NCBI RefSeq assembly: GCF_027920545.1
Contig: NZ_CP115859.1
Location: forward strand, 1,240,001-1,304,000
Length of the DNA stretch: 64,000 bases
DNA from: Chryseobacterium camelliae
GTDB taxonomy: Bacteria; Bacteroidota; Bacteroidia; Flavobacteriales; Weeksellaceae
Direction: 5' to 3'
Numbering within the stretch: the first letter of the stretch is position 1; the number at the start of each line of letters is the position of its first letter. Positions 28,043-35,496 of the stretch are shown in pieces. Both the position numbers and the translations under genes were made by a program. Below the pieces are notes generated by a model. The model worked only from the letters and a program-made list of their open reading frames with translations, had not been told where the DNA came from and searched no databases.

Positions 28043-28441
28043 ATGAGCGGGCTGGTCAAGTTCAAATTTTATGAAAATGCTCTTCAAGCCAACAGAGATA
28101 AACAAATATTGGCAGAGAACGGCATCAACAGCTTTATTGCAAATGAACAGCTGATTCAGTCGGATTGGTTGCTTTCTCAGGCTGTTGGCGGAATCCAGCT
28201 GCAGGTTTTTGAGGAAGATCGGGAAAAAGCACAACAGGTTTTACAGAATTATAAAGAGAATGAAGAGTTTTCTCTGGAGGTTGAACATACCATTGAAAAT
28301 CCGGAATTTGATTTTGTTTGCCCGAAATGTAGTTCAAATCATATTTACAGAGATGATAGTGCTACGAGTTTCTTTGGTATTTCCATTTTAAAGAGCCATA
28401 AATTCGTTTGTTATTATTGCGGGAACGAATTTATCCGTTGA
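28043..28441 (+). CDS. DUF2007 domain protein with C-terminal zinc ribbon
   Basis: 132 residues. The N-terminal DUF2007 fold (VKFKFYENALQANRDKQIL, then IQLQVFEEDREKAQQVLQNY) is a small alpha/beta domain likened to signal-transducing PII-type folds. The C-terminus has two cysteine pairs, CPKC and CYYC, about 28 residues apart, forming a probable zinc ribbon. It begins 2 bp after the exonuclease stop, which implies coordinate expression. The function is not known. Confidence 0.82.
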   Translation: MSGLVKFKFYENALQANRDKQILAENGINSFIANEQLIQSDWLLSQAVGGIQLQVFEEDREKAQQVLQNYKENEEFSLEVEHTIENPEFDFVCPKCSSNHIYRDDSATSFFGISILKSHKFVCYYCGNEFIR

Positions 28442-28500
28442 TATAAAGCAGTCAGTTTTATCCGTTGACTTGATATGACACCAATAACCAGCAAAGATTT

Positions 28501-28571
28501 AGCCCCGATTGTAGCGGCATCCTTTGTGGAGCGCAGCAGGCAAAGATATAGCGAAAAACGGAAATAGCTCC
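28501..28571. repeat. REP-like intergenic element
   Basis: A GC-richer block in an AT-rich gap, starting AGCCCCGATTGTAGCGG and ending CGGAAATAGCTCC. The arms AGCCCC and the facing AGCT/GGGGCT-like ends, with internal GCGG/CCGC-type stretches, suggest a folded dispersed element. I recall similar blocks between genes of Flavobacterium and Chryseobacterium, but only one copy is in this window. Confidence 0.4.
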
Positions 28572-28643
28572 TAAAAAAATATAAAAACAATTACGAGATT
28601 GCTGCAACAATGCTTTACTCGCAATGATATAAATAATAGAATT

Positions 28644-29249
28644 ATGAAAATAATCTGCATAGGAAGAAATTACAGCGAACATGCAAAAGAATTAGGAAAT
28701 GAAATTCCTGAGAGACCGGTCATTTTTATGAAACCGGATACTGCTGTTTTGAAAGGAAATGATTTTTACATTCCCGAATTTTCGAACGATGTTCATTATG
28801 AACTGGAAGTTGTAATAAAGATTTCCAAAGGAGGAAAATACATCCAGAAAGAGTCTGCCCATAAGCATTACGAAGAAATAGGGTTGGGAATCGATTTTAC
28901 GGCGAGAGATCTTCAAAGTGAGCTTAAAGCTAAAGGTCTTCCATGGGAGCTGGCAAAAGGTTTTGATGGCTCTGCTGTAGTAAGCAGTTTTTTCAAAAAA
29001 GAAAATTACACTCTTGAATCGCTAAATTTCTCATTATTAAAAAACAAAGAGAAGGTACAGGACGGAAATACGAAAGATATGATGTTTACCATTGATGATA
29101 TCATTGCTTTCGTTTCACAATATTTCACCTTGAGAGTCGGCGATCTTATCTTCACAGGAACTCCAAAGGGAGTCGGAAAAGTAGATGAAAATGATATTCT
29201 TGAAGCCTATCTTGAAAATGAAAAGGTTCTGGACATCCGAATATTATAA
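28644..29249 (+). CDS. fumarylacetoacetate hydrolase (FAH) family protein
   Basis: 201 residues, one FAH catalytic domain. Motifs: IGRNYSEHAKELG at the start, PVIFMKPDTAVLKG, the metal-binding HYELEVVIKISKGG with two acidic ligands, IGLGIDFTARDLQ with a third, KGLPWELAKGFDGSAVVS, and late FTGTPKGVG. Members cleave or decarboxylate beta-diketo or 2-oxo acids (acylpyruvase or oxaloacetate decarboxylase). The exact substrate is unknown. The ATG at 28644 is chosen because the family begins at MKIICIGRNY; a longer frame reaches 28599. It is followed 12 bp later by a GNAT gene. Confidence 0.9.
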   Translation: MKIICIGRNYSEHAKELGNEIPERPVIFMKPDTAVLKGNDFYIPEFSNDVHYELEVVIKISKGGKYIQKESAHKHYEEIGLGIDFTARDLQSELKAKGLPWELAKGFDGSAVVSSFFKKENYTLESLNFSLLKNKEKVQDGNTKDMMFTIDDIIAFVSQYFTLRVGDLIFTGTPKGVGKVDENDILEAYLENEKVLDIRIL

Positions 29250-29261
29250 AGTAACCTGATA

Positions 29262-29732
29262 ATGATAGAACTCGCAAAAACGACTCTGGAGGATCTGGAA
29301 ACTTTATTTATTTTTCAAACGGATAAAGAAGGAATCCAGATGGCAGCTTTTACAGCGAAAGATCCAAGCGATAAGACATTTTACATGGAAAAATGGACCA
29401 GAATTGTAGAAAATCCTGATATAAAAATGCTTACCCTACGATTTAAAAACGAAATTGTAGGAAGCATAATTCATTTTGATGTCATGGACGAAATACATAT
29501 TTCTTATTGGATAGATAGGCAACATTGGGGAAAAGGATTCGCAACAGAAGGATTAAAAGCATTTATTAAAGACTCCGTTAAACGCCCTCTTTTTGCCAGA
29601 GTAGCCTATGACAATTTCGGATCTCAGAAAGTGCTTGAAAATTGCGGTTTCCAATCGATTGGTAAAGGAAAAGGATTTGCCAATGCAAGAAATATGGAAA
29701 TTGAGGAATTTATATATAGGTTCGACTCATAA
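29262..29732 (+). CDS. GNAT-family N-acetyltransferase (RimJ/RimL type)
   Basis: 156 residues. The acetyl-CoA motif is DRQHWGKGFATEGLKAFI, followed by ARVAYDNFGSQKVLENCGF, the RimJ/L-type asparagine-to-cysteine end strand. It lies 12 bp downstream of the FAH gene and is probably in its operon. It would acetylate an amino group of a protein or small molecule; the substrate cannot be told. Confidence 0.85.
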   Translation: MIELAKTTLEDLETLFIFQTDKEGIQMAAFTAKDPSDKTFYMEKWTRIVENPDIKMLTLRFKNEIVGSIIHFDVMDEIHISYWIDRQHWGKGFATEGLKAFIKDSVKRPLFARVAYDNFGSQKVLENCGFQSIGKGKGFANARNMEIEEFIYRFDS

Positions 29733-29860
29733 TCACGTAAAATTTCTGAAACTAAGGTCATCTCACCAAGAAAACGACTCATATAAATTCAATATTATGA
29801 GTTATTTAACATGAAACGTAACAATTTTTTTCATATCTTTAAGAGACAAAATATCAAGAT

Positions 29861-30298
29861 ATGATAAATATAGTATTACCCGTAGATTTTGGGGAAAAAA
29901 CAGATCAGCTGATAGATGGAGCCGTGAAATTTGCAAAACAAGTCAATGGAAAAATAAATCTGATACATGTTGCTCCTACTGATATAGGTTTTGCTATCGG
30001 TGATATGGGCTATCAATATTTCCCGGAAGTTGAAGAAAACGAAATCAGAGAAGAACTGATACAGCTCAACAAAATTCAGCAAAGAATTCTTGCTCATGAT
30101 TTAGATTGCGAACATCTTTTAAAACAAGGAATCGCAAAAGACATTATCCTGGAGTATGCAAAAGTAAAGAATGCCGATTTTATTGTAATGGGATCGCATG
30201 GAAGAAGCGGAATCTATGATGTTTTCGTGGGAAGCCTGACCAAAGGGCTTACTAAAAGTTCCCCTATTCCTGTAGTAGTACTTCCTATTCACGATTAA
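29861..30298 (+). CDS. universal stress protein, UspA family
   Basis: 145 residues, one Usp domain. It opens INIVLPVDFGEKTDQLIDGA and contains INLIHVAPTDIG. The ATP-binding end motif is MGSHGRSGIYDVFVGSLTKG, a G-2x-G-9x-G(S/T)-like arrangement, so it may bind nucleotide. It ends with PIPVVVLPI. Induced under stress or growth arrest in other bacteria. It stands alone, with a strong terminator. Confidence 0.92.
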   Translation: MINIVLPVDFGEKTDQLIDGAVKFAKQVNGKINLIHVAPTDIGFAIGDMGYQYFPEVEENEIREELIQLNKIQQRILAHDLDCEHLLKQGIAKDIILEYAKVKNADFIVMGSHGRSGIYDVFVGSLTKGLTKSSPIPVVVLPIHD

Positions 30299-30314
30299 TT
30301 TTAATTGTTACTCA

Positions 30315-30353
30315 TAAAAAAACCGATCAAATGATACATTTGATCGGTTTTTT
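30315..30353. terminator. strong bidirectional terminator
   Basis: A perfect 14-bp stem, AAACCGATCAAATG (30320-30333) with CATTTGATCGGTTT (30337-30350), three-base loop, A run before and T run after. It serves the convergent uspA-like and DUF6341-like genes. Confidence 0.93.
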
Positions 30354-30370
30354 ACTATATAACCAATTAA

Positions 30371-30604
30371 TTAACCTTCTTTTTTGTAGATCTTTGGATC
30401 GTAGTAAGGATGCTTTCCTTCTGTAGGAGAGTAATATTCTTTGTCTTTATCTCCACCCAATGTTACTACTAAAACGTAGCACCAATAAGTAAACAACACA
30501 CAGCAAACGATAAATAGAATCCAGTTCAACACATTCCCAAAGGCATCATAAAAACCGAAAGACCATTTGAAAACTTTACTTAAGAATAGAAAGAAAGACG
30601 TCAT
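30371..30604 (-). CDS. small membrane protein, DUF6341-like
   Basis: 77 residues. It has one or two hydrophobic helices (VLNWILFIVCCVLFTYWCYVL) and a polar, tyrosine-rich tail (GGDKDKEYYSPTEGKHPYYD). This matches the small protein that in many Flavobacteriia accompanies the DUF6427 membrane protein and the uracil phosphoribosyltransferase gene. Here the DUF6427-like gene is adjacent but divergent, while upp lies 21 kb away. The function is unknown. Confidence 0.7.
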   Translation of the reverse strand: MTSFFLFLSKVFKWSFGFYDAFGNVLNWILFIVCCVLFTYWCYVLVVTLGGDKDKEYYSPTEGKHPYYDPKIYKKEG

Positions 30605-30646
30605 TATTTTCCTTTTTTAAATTAACTTTGCACAAATTTATAAAAA

Positions 30647-31552
30647 ATGTTTAAATTACTTTCAAAAGAAAGCAATATTTTTTCGATTCCGGTTTATATT
30701 GTTTTTCTTCTTTTTATAGTAATCATATTTAACATACTGAATTTCAATACTTACGAAGCAATAATTGCCGGAATTACATTTTTGGGAATTGCTTTGGCCT
30801 ATTTTTGTTTTCACACTATTGCCCTTAATTACCAGAGCCACCTTCCTTTGTTTTTATATACCTTTTTTATTTTTGGTTTGTATCCGGGAGGAGTAGATAT
30901 AGGTATAGCTGTAGCGCTGCTCACCAACTCGTTTCTTTTGCTCCTTCTTACCAGTATTAATGAAGATGTAAGGAAAAAATCTTATGTACTGGTAGGCTCT
31001 ATCGTAGCCCTTAATTTTATATTTCTGCCTACAACATGGCCTATGGCTATTTTTGTTCTGATACACGTTATTGCAACTTCGGAAAGAGTAGGTTTAAATA
31101 TTATCAGATTTTTACTGGGTGTCCTTCTTATTGCAACCAGTTATTTATCTACCATGTATTTTCTTGATTTCACTACCTGGAATCTTGACTATTTTCCTTT
31201 TGGAAAAATGAAGTTGATTACAGATTTTCATGAAATTTTCCCTTTAATCCCCATAGTACTGCTTCTTATTTATGCAATATATGACCACTTCAGCAATTAC
31301 AATAAGAAAAGCCCGATAAGCAGATATAAATATACTTTTTTACTGGTTTTTTCATTAGCGCAATTGGTTACGATTATACTTTATATGAATAAGAACTATG
31401 AATATTTATTACTATTGGCATTTCCTGTCAGTATTATCCTAAGTAGAATGTTAAGATTCCTTCCTAAATACTGGATGCAGGAAGTGAGTTTGTGGCTTAT
31501 TATCTTAAGCTTAGTGATGTTTAAAGCAGAAACTTATTTTGATATTTTTTAA
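30647..31552 (+). CDS. polytopic membrane protein, DUF6427-like
   Basis: 301 residues with about eight to nine hydrophobic helices throughout (for example IFSIPVYIVFLLFIVIIFNI and LLLTSINEDVRKKSYVLVG between helices). It has no soluble domain. It resembles the flavobacterial DUF6427 family. Its start is 42 bp from the divergent DUF6341-like gene, and its stop is 6 bp before the DUF3109 gene, so it is the first gene of a two-gene operon. The role is unknown. Confidence 0.75.
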   Translation: MFKLLSKESNIFSIPVYIVFLLFIVIIFNILNFNTYEAIIAGITFLGIALAYFCFHTIALNYQSHLPLFLYTFFIFGLYPGGVDIGIAVALLTNSFLLLLLTSINEDVRKKSYVLVGSIVALNFIFLPTTWPMAIFVLIHVIATSERVGLNIIRFLLGVLLIATSYLSTMYFLDFTTWNLDYFPFGKMKLITDFHEIFPLIPIVLLLIYAIYDHFSNYNKKSPISRYKYTFLLVFSLAQLVTIILYMNKNYEYLLLLAFPVSIILSRMLRFLPKYWMQEVSLWLIILSLVMFKAETYFDIF

Positions 31553-31558
31553 AAGATT

Positions 31559-32143
31559 ATGATTCAGATAGACGATAAATTAATTTCTGAGGATATATTT
31601 TCCGAAGAGTTTGTTTGCAACCTTAGCAAATGCAAGGGAGCATGTTGTGTGGAAGGAGATGTAGGAGCTCCGCTAGATAAAGATGAGCTTGAAATATTAG
31701 ACAATATTTTTGATAAAATTAAACCTTATCTGACACCAGAAGGTATAAAAGCACTGGAAGAACAAGGAACCTGGACGACAGATCCGTCTGACGGAATGTA
31801 CGTAACCCCAATGGTTGAAGACCGCGAGTGTGCTTATGTAACCTTTGATGAAAAAGGGATTACCAAATGTGGTATTGAGAAAGCTTACGAAGATGGTGCA
31901 GTAGATTGGCAAAAACCGATTTCATGCCACCTTTACCCTATCCGTATTACCGAATATTCCACATTTACAGCTCTTAATTATCACGAATGGAATGTATGCA
32001 GCGATGCCTGCACGCTTGGAAAGGAATTGCAAGTACCTGTTTACAAGTTTTTAAAGACTCCGCTTATCAGAAAATACGGCGAAGAATTTTATAATGTTCT
32101 GAGCGAAGTCGCTGATGAATGGAAGAACGAGTATGACTCTTAA
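31559..32143 (+). CDS. DUF3109 family cysteine-rich protein
   Basis: 194 residues. The metal-cluster-type cysteines are in order: CNLSKCKGACC (residues about 22-32), DRECAYV, KCGIEKAY, ISCHLYPIRI and NVCSDACTLG, the DUF3109 pattern, related to YkgJ-type zinc/iron-chelating proteins. EGDVGAPLDKDELEIL follows the first cluster. It is cytosolic and probably holds Zn or Fe-S. It is cotranscribed with the DUF6427-like gene and followed by two terminators. Confidence 0.9.
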   Translation: MIQIDDKLISEDIFSEEFVCNLSKCKGACCVEGDVGAPLDKDELEILDNIFDKIKPYLTPEGIKALEEQGTWTTDPSDGMYVTPMVEDRECAYVTFDEKGITKCGIEKAYEDGAVDWQKPISCHLYPIRITEYSTFTALNYHEWNVCSDACTLGKELQVPVYKFLKTPLIRKYGEEFYNVLSEVADEWKNEYDS

Positions 32144-32170
32144 TTTTTACAACAATTTGTTGTAAAAATT
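32142..32170 (+). terminator. hairpin overlapping the DUF3109 stop codon
   Basis: A perfect 14-bp inverted repeat, AATTTTTACAACAA (32142-32155) and TTGTTGTAAAAATT (32157-32170). It overlaps the TAA. It probably helps to stop or protect the transcript. Confidence 0.6.
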
Positions 32171-32185
32171 ATCTCATTATAAAAT

Positions 32186-32216
32186 AAAAAACCGCAGAAA
32201 ATTTCTGCGGTTTTTT
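32186..32216. terminator. bidirectional terminator
   Basis: AAAAACCGCAGAAA pairs with TTTCTGCGGTTTTT (centre near 32201), with A and T runs on both sides. It separates the DUF3109 gene from the convergent M16 remnant. Confidence 0.88.
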
Positions 32217-32238
32217 ATTCAAATTTATCTTTACTATG

Positions 32239-32640
32239 CTAGTTGGCGACACTTGCTTTGATAACAGCTGGCTTTCCTTCTTCTTTTTTAGCTTTTTCCC
32301 AACCGTCTTCCGGCATTAAAGTAGCCACTACTCTGTTTTTAGTCAGATACTTTTTAGCAACATCATGAAGGTCTTTTACAGTAAGTGCCTTTACTTTCTC
32401 CTGATAATTAAGGATTTCATATTTATCACTTCCATCCAACTGGTTTTTAGATAAGGCATTCATCCAGTAATTATTGTCTTTGATGTCTGTTTTATAATCA
32501 TTCATCTCGCCTTCTTTATACTTATCAAGGTCTTTTTGTTCAGGACCTTTGTTGATCAGTTTCTGAAGTTCTGCAATGGCGATTTTCGTCAGTTTATCTG
32601 CATTTTCAGGTCCGCAAGGAAAACTTTATGCTGAAGCTGT
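32239..32640 (-). pseudogene. M16 zinc-peptidase remnant (C-terminal end only, frameshifted)
   Basis: About 130 codons that match the last part of a pitrilysin-type M16 peptidase: FPCGPENADKLTKIAIAEL, then DNNYWMNALSKNQLDG and VKALTVKDLHDVAKKYL. The N-terminal bulk with the HxxEH zinc site is absent. At 32626-32628 the frame meets TAA; removing one A of the AAA run there restores YSFSIS-FPCG, so the piece also carries a one-base insertion. It abuts the stop of the upstream exported-protein gene, which suggests a deletion joined the two. The longest intact frame (ATG 32505) is unlikely to make anything useful. Confidence 0.75.
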
Positions 32641-32644
32641 AATT

Positions 32645-33328
32645 CTATTTAAAATCAGCGTCTGTAACCCCTGAGTTTAGAACTACTTTTGTAGTTTTGA
32701 TAATAACTTTCTGACCGTTTCCTTCTGCTTCAATCTCAGCTGGGAATTGAATTCCGTCTACAGTCATATAACTTTTCACCAATGCATTACCTTCTTTAGC
32801 TTCAGATTTATATAACAATCCTGTAGCAGCATCAAAATAGAACTTACCTTTGTCAGACACTAAAACATTATAATCCTTTCCGTCTATTTTCTCCACATTT
32901 GCAGTCTTGAAATTAGAAGCTTCATATCCTAATGCATCAATCACCTTGCTCTTTTTAAGTTCAGGAATTTTATCCGCAGGAATATCCATTTTTTGTCCCA
33001 TCTGATCAGCATATCCTTTTTCACCATCAAAAACCTGAATCATTTTTTGTCCCATCATCGACTGCTCAGATCTGAATTTATTTCCCATCTTCTTGGTCGA
33101 CATAGAAACTTCCATTCCCTGTATAGAAAGTGTGTTATCTATAATTGAAGTCTTGATTGCCATTAATTTGTCTTTTCCTCCCAAAGCTTTATAATATTTA
33201 TCAATAATCTGTTGAGGAGTGATTGCAGTCTGTACAGCAGATGCCTTTACGGGAGCCGCTTTTTGCTGGGCAGTTACTGTAGCAGAAAAAAATACTGCAC
33301 AGAAAAACGGAATTATAATCTTTTTCAT
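32645..33328 (-). CDS. exported LolA-like outer-membrane lipoprotein-sorting-type protein
   Basis: 227 residues, with a signal peptide (IIIPFFCAVFFSATVTAQQ) and no lipobox. After a linker, ITPQQIIDKYYKALGGKDKL begins a domain with the beta-strand series typical of LolA/LolB-like proteins in Bacteroidota (LSIQGMEVSMSTKKMGNKF, QVFDGEKGYADQMGQ, YMTVDGIQFPAEIEAEGNG). In relatives such a protein is commonly next to M16 peptidases, and a broken M16 remnant follows here. It is probably periplasmic and binds a lipid or acyl chain. Confidence 0.7.
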   Translation of the reverse strand: MKKIIIPFFCAVFFSATVTAQQKAAPVKASAVQTAITPQQIIDKYYKALGGKDKLMAIKTSIIDNTLSIQGMEVSMSTKKMGNKFRSEQSMMGQKMIQVFDGEKGYADQMGQKMDIPADKIPELKKSKVIDALGYEASNFKTANVEKIDGKDYNVLVSDKGKFYFDAATGLLYKSEAKEGNALVKSYMTVDGIQFPAEIEAEGNGQKVIIKTTKVVLNSGVTDADFK

Positions 33329-33378
33329 ATTTTTAATTTTAAAACGTAAAGATAGTAATATTGAAAAGATACCAATAC

Positions 33379-33406
33379 AAAAGCCACCAATATTTTGGTG
33401 GCTTTT
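33379..33406 (-). terminator. terminator of the trigger-factor gene
   Basis: A perfect 12-bp stem, AAAAGCCACCAA with TTGGTGGCTTTT, and a four-base loop, about 20 bp after the tig stop on the minus strand. The T-rich descending arm provides the tail. Confidence 0.75.
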
Positions 33407-33428
33407 AACTTTATTTTAGATTTAAAAA

Positions 33429-34763
33429 TTATTTTTTAAGTTCTTCTAAAAACTCGTCGTGAGAAATAGCAGTTTCTTTCTTCGTTGCTTTTTCAAGAAT
33501 TACATCTTTCAACTTAGCCATAGCTACTTCAGAAGAAATTTGTCTTACTTGTTCCTGATCTTTCAACATTTCAACCGCATATTTCTGGATTTCCTCATCA
33601 CCTAAATGGTGGATTCCGTAGATCGCCAATTGATTTCTTACCAACTGCTCAGCTTGTGCCAAAACATCAGCATAGTCTAATTGAATTTCGTTATCCGTCA
33701 TCAATTTTCCTTCGATAATCTGATATTTCAACTGGTTTTTCTCAGCTTCAAGGATTTCTCTAGCCTGTTCTTCAGACTGGATGTTCTGGTTAGAGAACTG
33801 TAACCATTTTACTAAGAAAGTTTCAGGAAGTTTTACTTCTTCTTTTTCAGAAACCTGCTCCAATACTTTGTTCACGAAATGAACATCAGCATTCTGCTGG
33901 AAGTATTCATCTAATTCTGATTTTACTTTTTCTTTAAGCTCTTCTTCAGACTTAATGTTTCCTTCTCCGTAAACTTTGTTGAATAAATCTTCATTTAATT
34001 CAGCTAAATTAAGACCATAGAAATCTTTTACTTTTACCTCAACTTCAGCGTGGTGTAAGTGCTCAACTTCTTCTTTAGCGAATCCTAATTCTTTAGCCAA
34101 TTCTTCGTTACCAGCAAGAGTTTCTTTAGAAACTTTTACAGATCCGTCCATTTTCAAAGACTTCACTAATTTGAAAGCTTCTTTGTTTTCAGCAGTGATA
34201 GTAACGTTCTTTGGATGGTGGTGGTGCTCTCCTTTTGCATCTTCCTCAACAACCTGAGAAACTTCCAGCGCAATGTAAGAATCTTTATTGATTTTGTCTT
34301 GAGGAGCCTGCTCAGCAAAACGCTTCTGCATGTTCTCAATACTCTTGTTAATTTCTTTTTCAGAAGCCTCTACTTTATAGTGAGGAGCTTCATATTTAGC
34401 CAAGTCGATCGTGAATTCAGGCTCATACCCTACTTCAAAAGCAACTTCTAACTGATCAGCATTGTAATCGAATTCGTTTACCGGCTGAGGAACAGGCTGA
34501 CCAACTAATCTTAGTTTGTTTTCGTTCACATACCCGTTCAAAGCATCAGAAACCTGCTTGTTGATTTCTTCAAAAGCAATTCCGGCTTCATATTGTTTTC
34601 TAACCATACTCAAAGGCACTTTCCCTTTTCTGAAACCAGGAACTTGTGCATTCTTAGCATAATTAATCAATTGTTTTTCAACTTTTTCCTTATAGTCAGA
34701 TTTTTCCAATGTCACTGTAAGTAATGCACTTACATCATCATGGTTTTTTGCAGTAACCTTCAT
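33429..34763 (-). CDS. tig: trigger factor (ribosome-associated chaperone)
   Basis: 444 residues. The N-terminal ribosome-binding domain includes VPGFRKGKVPLSMVRKQYEA, the ribosome-docking signature near residues 42-61. The middle FKBP-like domain is divergent and has an acidic/His-rich insert (EDAKGEHHHHPKN), as in other Bacteroidota members. The C-terminal half is a helical chaperone arm rich in Lys and Glu. It binds nascent chains at the exit tunnel. Here it is not followed by clpP or clpX, unlike in many other bacteria. Confidence 0.92.
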   Translation of the reverse strand: MKVTAKNHDDVSALLTVTLEKSDYKEKVEKQLINYAKNAQVPGFRKGKVPLSMVRKQYEAGIAFEEINKQVSDALNGYVNENKLRLVGQPVPQPVNEFDYNADQLEVAFEVGYEPEFTIDLAKYEAPHYKVEASEKEINKSIENMQKRFAEQAPQDKINKDSYIALEVSQVVEEDAKGEHHHHPKNVTITAENKEAFKLVKSLKMDGSVKVSKETLAGNEELAKELGFAKEEVEHLHHAEVEVKVKDFYGLNLAELNEDLFNKVYGEGNIKSEEELKEKVKSELDEYFQQNADVHFVNKVLEQVSEKEEVKLPETFLVKWLQFSNQNIQSEEQAREILEAEKNQLKYQIIEGKLMTDNEIQLDYADVLAQAEQLVRNQLAIYGIHHLGDEEIQKYAVEMLKDQEQVRQISSEVAMAKLKDVILEKATKKETAISHDEFLEELKK

Positions 34764-34852
34764 TATTGATTAAAATTTTAGGTTGCAAAAATATGAAAAT
34801 TTTATGAAAATCACTCATTTAAAATCAACTTAAAAAGCCAAATATTGTTAAA

Positions 34853-34883
34853 TAAAAAACCACCGAAAAATTCAGTGGCTTTG
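34853..34883 (-). terminator. terminator of the lipoprotein/TonB-receptor operon
   Basis: CCAC (34860-34863) pairs with GTGG (34875-34878), extended by A-T pairs with one mismatch. On the minus strand a T-rich tail follows. It lies about 40 bp after the lipoprotein stop. Confidence 0.6.
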
Positions 34884-34918
34884 TTAACAAGATTAAAGGA
34901 TATATTAATTAAAATAAA

Positions 34919-35476
34919 TTAATGTACATCTACTGTAATATCAACATCGCTTTCTCCCCCTACAGTCTGCCCTAATTGGTTTGAAGCCGAAGGATAATTC
35001 TGGTTTACTGATACAGGTCCATGAATTAATTTGATATTCATTTTTCCGATTGACTGTACAGAATTGATAGTCCATTCTGTTTTTAAGCCTAATTTATTGC
35101 CATCAGTCCTTACAACATCATTTGCCCCACGCAATACAACGATATCTGCATCTGCAGGATTATACACAATAAAGTGCTGATCTCTTTCTTCTATAATCTC
35201 ATCAGACGAATCGTAATGATCACCATGAGCGATCTGGAAATCTAGCTCAGCCAGATAAGTATCACCTGCATGTACATGCAGGTGCCCTGCTGCTGCCCCT
35301 CCAATTATATCCAAGGTCTGAACATCTGTAGCATCCGCTTTATTGGTAAGTTTCAACACTACTTTACCTATTTCATCATGCTCGTGGATATCCTCAGGAA
35401 TATCATTATCATTTCTACAAGAGAATACTAAAAAAGCTGCAAAAAGTACTAATGTTATATTGATGAATTTTTTCAT
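34919..35476 (-). CDS. His-rich lipoprotein coupled to the TonB receptor
   Basis: 185 residues. The lipoprotein signal peptide ends LVFSCRND, so Cys would be lipidated. Histidine clusters follow: PEDIHEHDEIG, AAAGHLHVHAGD, QIAHGDHYD. These would suit binding zinc, copper or another soft metal. It lies 21 bp after the TonB-dependent receptor and is in its operon, like the surface lipoprotein partners of other Bacteroidota uptake systems. The metal specificity is an inference. Confidence 0.75.
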   Translation of the reverse strand: MKKFINITLVLFAAFLVFSCRNDNDIPEDIHEHDEIGKVVLKLTNKADATDVQTLDIIGGAAAGHLHVHAGDTYLAELDFQIAHGDHYDSSDEIIEERDQHFIVYNPADADIVVLRGANDVVRTDGNKLGLKTEWTINSVQSIGKMNIKLIHGPVSVNQNYPSASNQLGQTVGGESDVDITVDVH

Positions 35477-35496
35477 TTTAATTTAAATTTTAAGTG

